55,823 bases of DNA from contig NZ_PJBC01000014.1 in the NCBI RefSeq assembly GCF_002836515.1, positions 1 through 55,823 of the forward strand. The letters run 5' to 3'. The DNA comes from Pseudomonas sp. Choline-02u-1. Its GTDB lineage: Bacteria; Pseudomonadota; Gammaproteobacteria; Pseudomonadales; Pseudomonadaceae. A model generated the notes under the pieces. That model searched no databases, was not told the DNA's origin, and worked only from the letters and a program-made list of their open reading frames with translations. Positions 53,356 to 55,823 of this stretch are shown here, piece after piece; positions within the stretch are counted from its first letter, which is position 1, and each line of letters starts with the position of its first letter. A program made the position numbers and the translations under genes.

Positions 53356-53760
53356 ATGTCAGTACGCGTGCTTCTGGCCTTTGCGCCCTTTGTGTTTTCC
53401 CCATTCGCCCATGCCGCCACTGACTGTGCCAATGCCAGCGATCAGGCAACGATGAATCAATGTGCGGGGCAAGCGTTCAAAGCGGCAGACAAGGAACTGA
53501 ATGCGCTGTACCAGCAGGTCACCGGGCGCTTGAAGGACAACCCGGAAGGCAAGAAGCTGCTGGTCAACGCGCAGCGGGCGTGGATCAGCTTCCGGGATGC
53601 CGAGTGCAAGTTTTCGGCATCTGGGGTGGCGGGCGGGAGTGTCTATCCATTGATTTACAGCGTTTGCCTGACCGGCATGACCAAGACGCGTGTCGAGGCA
53701 CTCAAACACTATTTGAAATGCGAGGAAGGTGACATGAATTGCCCGGTTCCCGGAGCGTAA
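53356..53760 (+). CDS. LprI-like (DUF1311) exported protein
   Basis: A 134-residue protein with a signal peptide (about 1-20, cut after AHA) and the lysozyme-inhibitor LprI N-terminal domain (DUF1311): ATDCANASDQATMNQCAGQ, then KELNALYQQVTGRL, and LLVNAQRAWISFRDAEC. Six cysteines in the mature part suggest three disulfides in the periplasm. Members are abundant and mostly of unknown role; LprI of Mycobacterium inhibits lysozyme. It starts with ATG at 53356. A perfect CAGGCTCC / GGAGCCTG hairpin at about 53764-53785, without a clear T-tract, lies between it and the convergent PBP2 gene. Confidence 0.85.
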   Translation: MSVRVLLAFAPFVFSPFAHAATDCANASDQATMNQCAGQAFKAADKELNALYQQVTGRLKDNPEGKKLLVNAQRAWISFRDAECKFSASGVAGGSVYPLIYSVCLTGMTKTRVEALKHYLKCEEGDMNCPVPGA

Positions 53761-53806
53761 TTACAGGCTCCCCTTGCGGGAGCCTGTGCTGTGAAACCGT
53801 TACGCC

Positions 53807-55699
53807 TCAGACGTGAGGATCGCCCGGTGCTTTGCTCGGCGCTGCGTATTGCGGCTTGAGGTGGCCATCCTGGTCGAGTAACCAAGCGTCCATGATCTGT
53901 CTCACTACTGGACCGGCAACACGACCACCCGCCTCGCCGTTTTCGATCATTACCGAGATGGCGATCTTCGGATGTTCGGCCGGTGCGAATCCTACAAACA
54001 GGGCGTTGTCACGATGGCGCTCGAGGGTTTTTTCGCGGTTGTAGCGCTCACCCTGCTTGATCGCCACCACTTGCGCCGTACCACTCTTGCCGGCGATGCG
54101 GTATTGCGCGCCCGCAGCGGCCGCTCGGGCAATGCCTCGAGCATCGTGCATGACCATCTGCATGCCGTGGTTGACCTGCTCCCAATCGCGCGGATCCTTG
54201 AGCAGGATATTCGGCATCGGATGCTCGTCAACCGGCGCAACGCCATCCACAGACTTGGCCAGATGCGGCCGATTCCATATGCCCTTGTTGGCGATCAGGG
54301 CAGTGGCTTGAGCCAATTGCAGTGGCGTGACCTGCATGTAGCCTTGGCCGATGCCAAGAATAACCGTCTCGCCGGGATACCAGGCCTGTCGCCTTGTAGC
54401 GCGTTTCCACGCTTGCGACGGCATCAGGCCGGGCGACTCTTCAAACATGTCCAGCGAGACTTTTTCACCAAGGCCAAACATCGCCATGTAGTCGTGCAGA
54501 CGATCAATGCCAAGCTTGTGCGCAAGGTCGTAGAAGTAGGTGTCGTTGGAACGCATGATCGCCGCGTCCATGTCCACCCAGCCGTCACCGCTGTGGTTCC
54601 AGTTGCGATACTTGTGATCGAAGTCCGGAAGTTGGTAATAGCCGGGATCGAATACTCGCGTCTGCGGAGTCACGACGCCTGCGTCCAGCCCCGCGACGGC
54701 GACTTCCGGTTTAATCGTCGAGCCTGGGGCGTAGAGGCCGCGCAATACACGGTTGAACAGCGGCCGGTCGATGGAATCCCGCAGCGCCGAATATTCCTTC
54801 GAGCTGATGCCTGTGACGAACAGATTCGGATCGAAACTCGGATTGCTGACCATCGCCAGCACTTCTCCCGTGGACGGATCGAGGGCTACCACTGAACCAC
54901 GACGATCGCCCAACGCCGCTTCAGCGGCCTCCTGCAGCTTGACGTCCAGGCTGAGGACGATGTTTTTACCTGGCACCGGATCGGTGTGCTTGAGCACCCG
55001 CAGCACTCGGCCTTGAGCGTTGGTTTCGACTTCTTCGTAACCGACATGGCCATGCAGCTGCGCTTCATAGAAGCGCTCGATACCGGTCTTACCGATGGAT
55101 TGCGTACCACGGTATTCAACGGAGTCCAGGGTTTTCGATTCTTTTTCATTGATCCGGCCGACATAACCGATCGAATGGGCGAAATGAGCGCCGAGGGGGT
55201 AGTGCCGGACGAACTGCGGTTCGACATCAAGACCCGGCAAACGGAACTCGTTGACCGCCAGGACGGCGATTTGCTCTTCCGTCAGCTCATAAAACAAAGT
55301 GACCGGTGTGAACGGATGACGGGATTGCTTCATCGCCTTATCGAATACCGTGCGGTCTTCTGCAGGCAAGTGCAGCAAGTTGATGACTTCGTCCAGCTCC
55401 TGATTGATGTCAGTTGCACGCTCACGGGTGATGGTCAGGTTGTAGCTGGGACGGTTGTCGGCGAGAAGGACACCGTTGCGGTCGTAGATCAGCCCGCGCG
55501 TCGGCGGAATCGGCAAGACGTGGACACGGTTGTTTTCGGAGATGGTCGAGTGGTACTCGAACTCCACGACCTGGAGGATGTATAGGCGCACAACCAGAGC
55601 ACAGCTGATGGCGAAGACGAACAGAGCACAGGCAATCAATCGTTTATTGACCAGCCGCGTCTCTTTTTCATGGTCCTTGATCGGGATTGGTTCAGGCAT
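53807..55699 (-). CDS. mrdA: Penicillin-binding protein 2 (peptidoglycan transpeptidase), orphan copy
   Basis: A class B PBP of the elongasome type, 630 residues. One N-terminal TM (about 20-40) anchors it, followed by the pedestal domain (PTRGLIYDRNG, 66-76) and the transpeptidase domain with Ser327-Thr-Ile-Lys330 (GSTIK), Ser384-Asn385-Asp386 and KSGTAQVV. The start MPEPIPIKDHEKETRL at 55699 is that of Pseudomonas PBP2; the frame runs back to 55783. In the usual rod cluster mrdA is followed by rodA; here the gene after its stop codon is the convergent LprI-like gene, so this is probably a second, stand-alone PBP2. The region upstream to the window edge (55700-55823) has no gene seen. Confidence 0.93.
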   Translation of the reverse strand: MPEPIPIKDHEKETRLVNKRLIACALFVFAISCALVVRLYILQVVEFEYHSTISENNRVHVLPIPPTRGLIYDRNGVLLADNRPSYNLTITRERATDINQELDEVINLLHLPAEDRTVFDKAMKQSRHPFTPVTLFYELTEEQIAVLAVNEFRLPGLDVEPQFVRHYPLGAHFAHSIGYVGRINEKESKTLDSVEYRGTQSIGKTGIERFYEAQLHGHVGYEEVETNAQGRVLRVLKHTDPVPGKNIVLSLDVKLQEAAEAALGDRRGSVVALDPSTGEVLAMVSNPSFDPNLFVTGISSKEYSALRDSIDRPLFNRVLRGLYAPGSTIKPEVAVAGLDAGVVTPQTRVFDPGYYQLPDFDHKYRNWNHSGDGWVDMDAAIMRSNDTYFYDLAHKLGIDRLHDYMAMFGLGEKVSLDMFEESPGLMPSQAWKRATRRQAWYPGETVILGIGQGYMQVTPLQLAQATALIANKGIWNRPHLAKSVDGVAPVDEHPMPNILLKDPRDWEQVNHGMQMVMHDARGIARAAAAGAQYRIAGKSGTAQVVAIKQGERYNREKTLERHRDNALFVGFAPAEHPKIAISVMIENGEAGGRVAGPVVRQIMDAWLLDQDGHLKPQYAAPSKAPGDPHV

Positions 55700-55823
55700 T
55701 TCTACAGCAACTCTTTGACATAAATGAGTGCCGATCCGTGGGCAGAATATCAGTCCGTTAAAAAACGAGCTGCACCATAACAAAACTGGCTGTCCACTTC
55801 AGAATGAAATTACCCGATGGCAC

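Noticed and set aside
53762..53786. Terminator between the LprI-like gene and PBP2
   Set aside because: The hairpin is good but there is no T-tract on either side, so it was mentioned in the gene entry rather than called a terminator.

Overview
The window is about 56 kb of chromosomal, GC-rich DNA from a Pseudomonas of the fluorescens type. The evidence is gene content and order (queF-copRS; lolCDE-PilZ-GDPD-sth-apbE; gap/mfd-csiV; mtnP-nagZ-psrA/lexA-sulA; topA; fadBA; slt; pdxB; pmpM; tusA; rlmM; acnA), Pseudomonas-specific small proteins, and several families of REP-type palindromic repeats between genes. No tRNA, rRNA, prophage, insertion sequence or CRISPR array was seen. Nearly all DNA is coding, and most genes are full length and recognisable.

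Layout. 1-3.6 kb: queF and a copper block (secreted cupredoxin divergent from copR-copS, with a CopR-type operator between). 3.6-12.6 kb, flanked by two inverted copies of one REP element: lolC-lolD and a second lolC/E permease behind an intrinsic terminator, a PilZ protein, a GDPD phosphodiesterase, sth transhydrogenase, ApbE flavin transferase and a citrate-type MHS/MFS transporter. 12.6-18.5 kb: an N-terminally extended GAPDH divergent from mfd-csiV. 18.5-24.6 kb: two convergent paralogous SWIM/SNF2 ATPases, one ending the mfd operon and the other following psrA-nagZ-mtnP. 24.6-29.5 kb: mtnP, nagZ, psrA, divergent from lexA-sulA, with tandem PsrA boxes and two SOS boxes between; then two small conserved genes. 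29.7-37.6 kb: topA, a DUF1653 gene, fadBA, a membrane-anchored hypothetical protein and a universal stress protein. 37.7-41.8 kb: Uup ABC-F ATPase and soluble lytic transglycosylase. 41.9-55.8 kb: MsbA-like ABC exporter, PA1571-like small protein, pdxB, MATE pump pmpM, tusA, rlmM, acnA, an SRPBCC protein, an ADP-ribosylglycohydrolase, an LprI-like secreted protein, and a PBP2 transpeptidase gene without rodA beside it.

The genes serve core housekeeping: DNA repair and SOS (mfd, lexA, sulA, topA), fatty acid degradation and its regulator (psrA, fadBA), lipoprotein export and cell wall (lol, nagZ, slt, PBP2), redox and central carbon metabolism (sth, gap, acnA), and tRNA/rRNA modification (queF, tusA, rlmM). 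I found no clear-cut undescribed defence or mobile system. The points most worth following are the convergent SWIM/SNF2 pair, the terminator inside the lol operon, a possible small RNA at about 36.43-36.58 kb, an ApbE whose usual Nqr neighbours are missing, an orphan PBP2, and several leader hairpins. Comparisons with P. aeruginosa PAO1 gene order are from memory and were not checked against a database.
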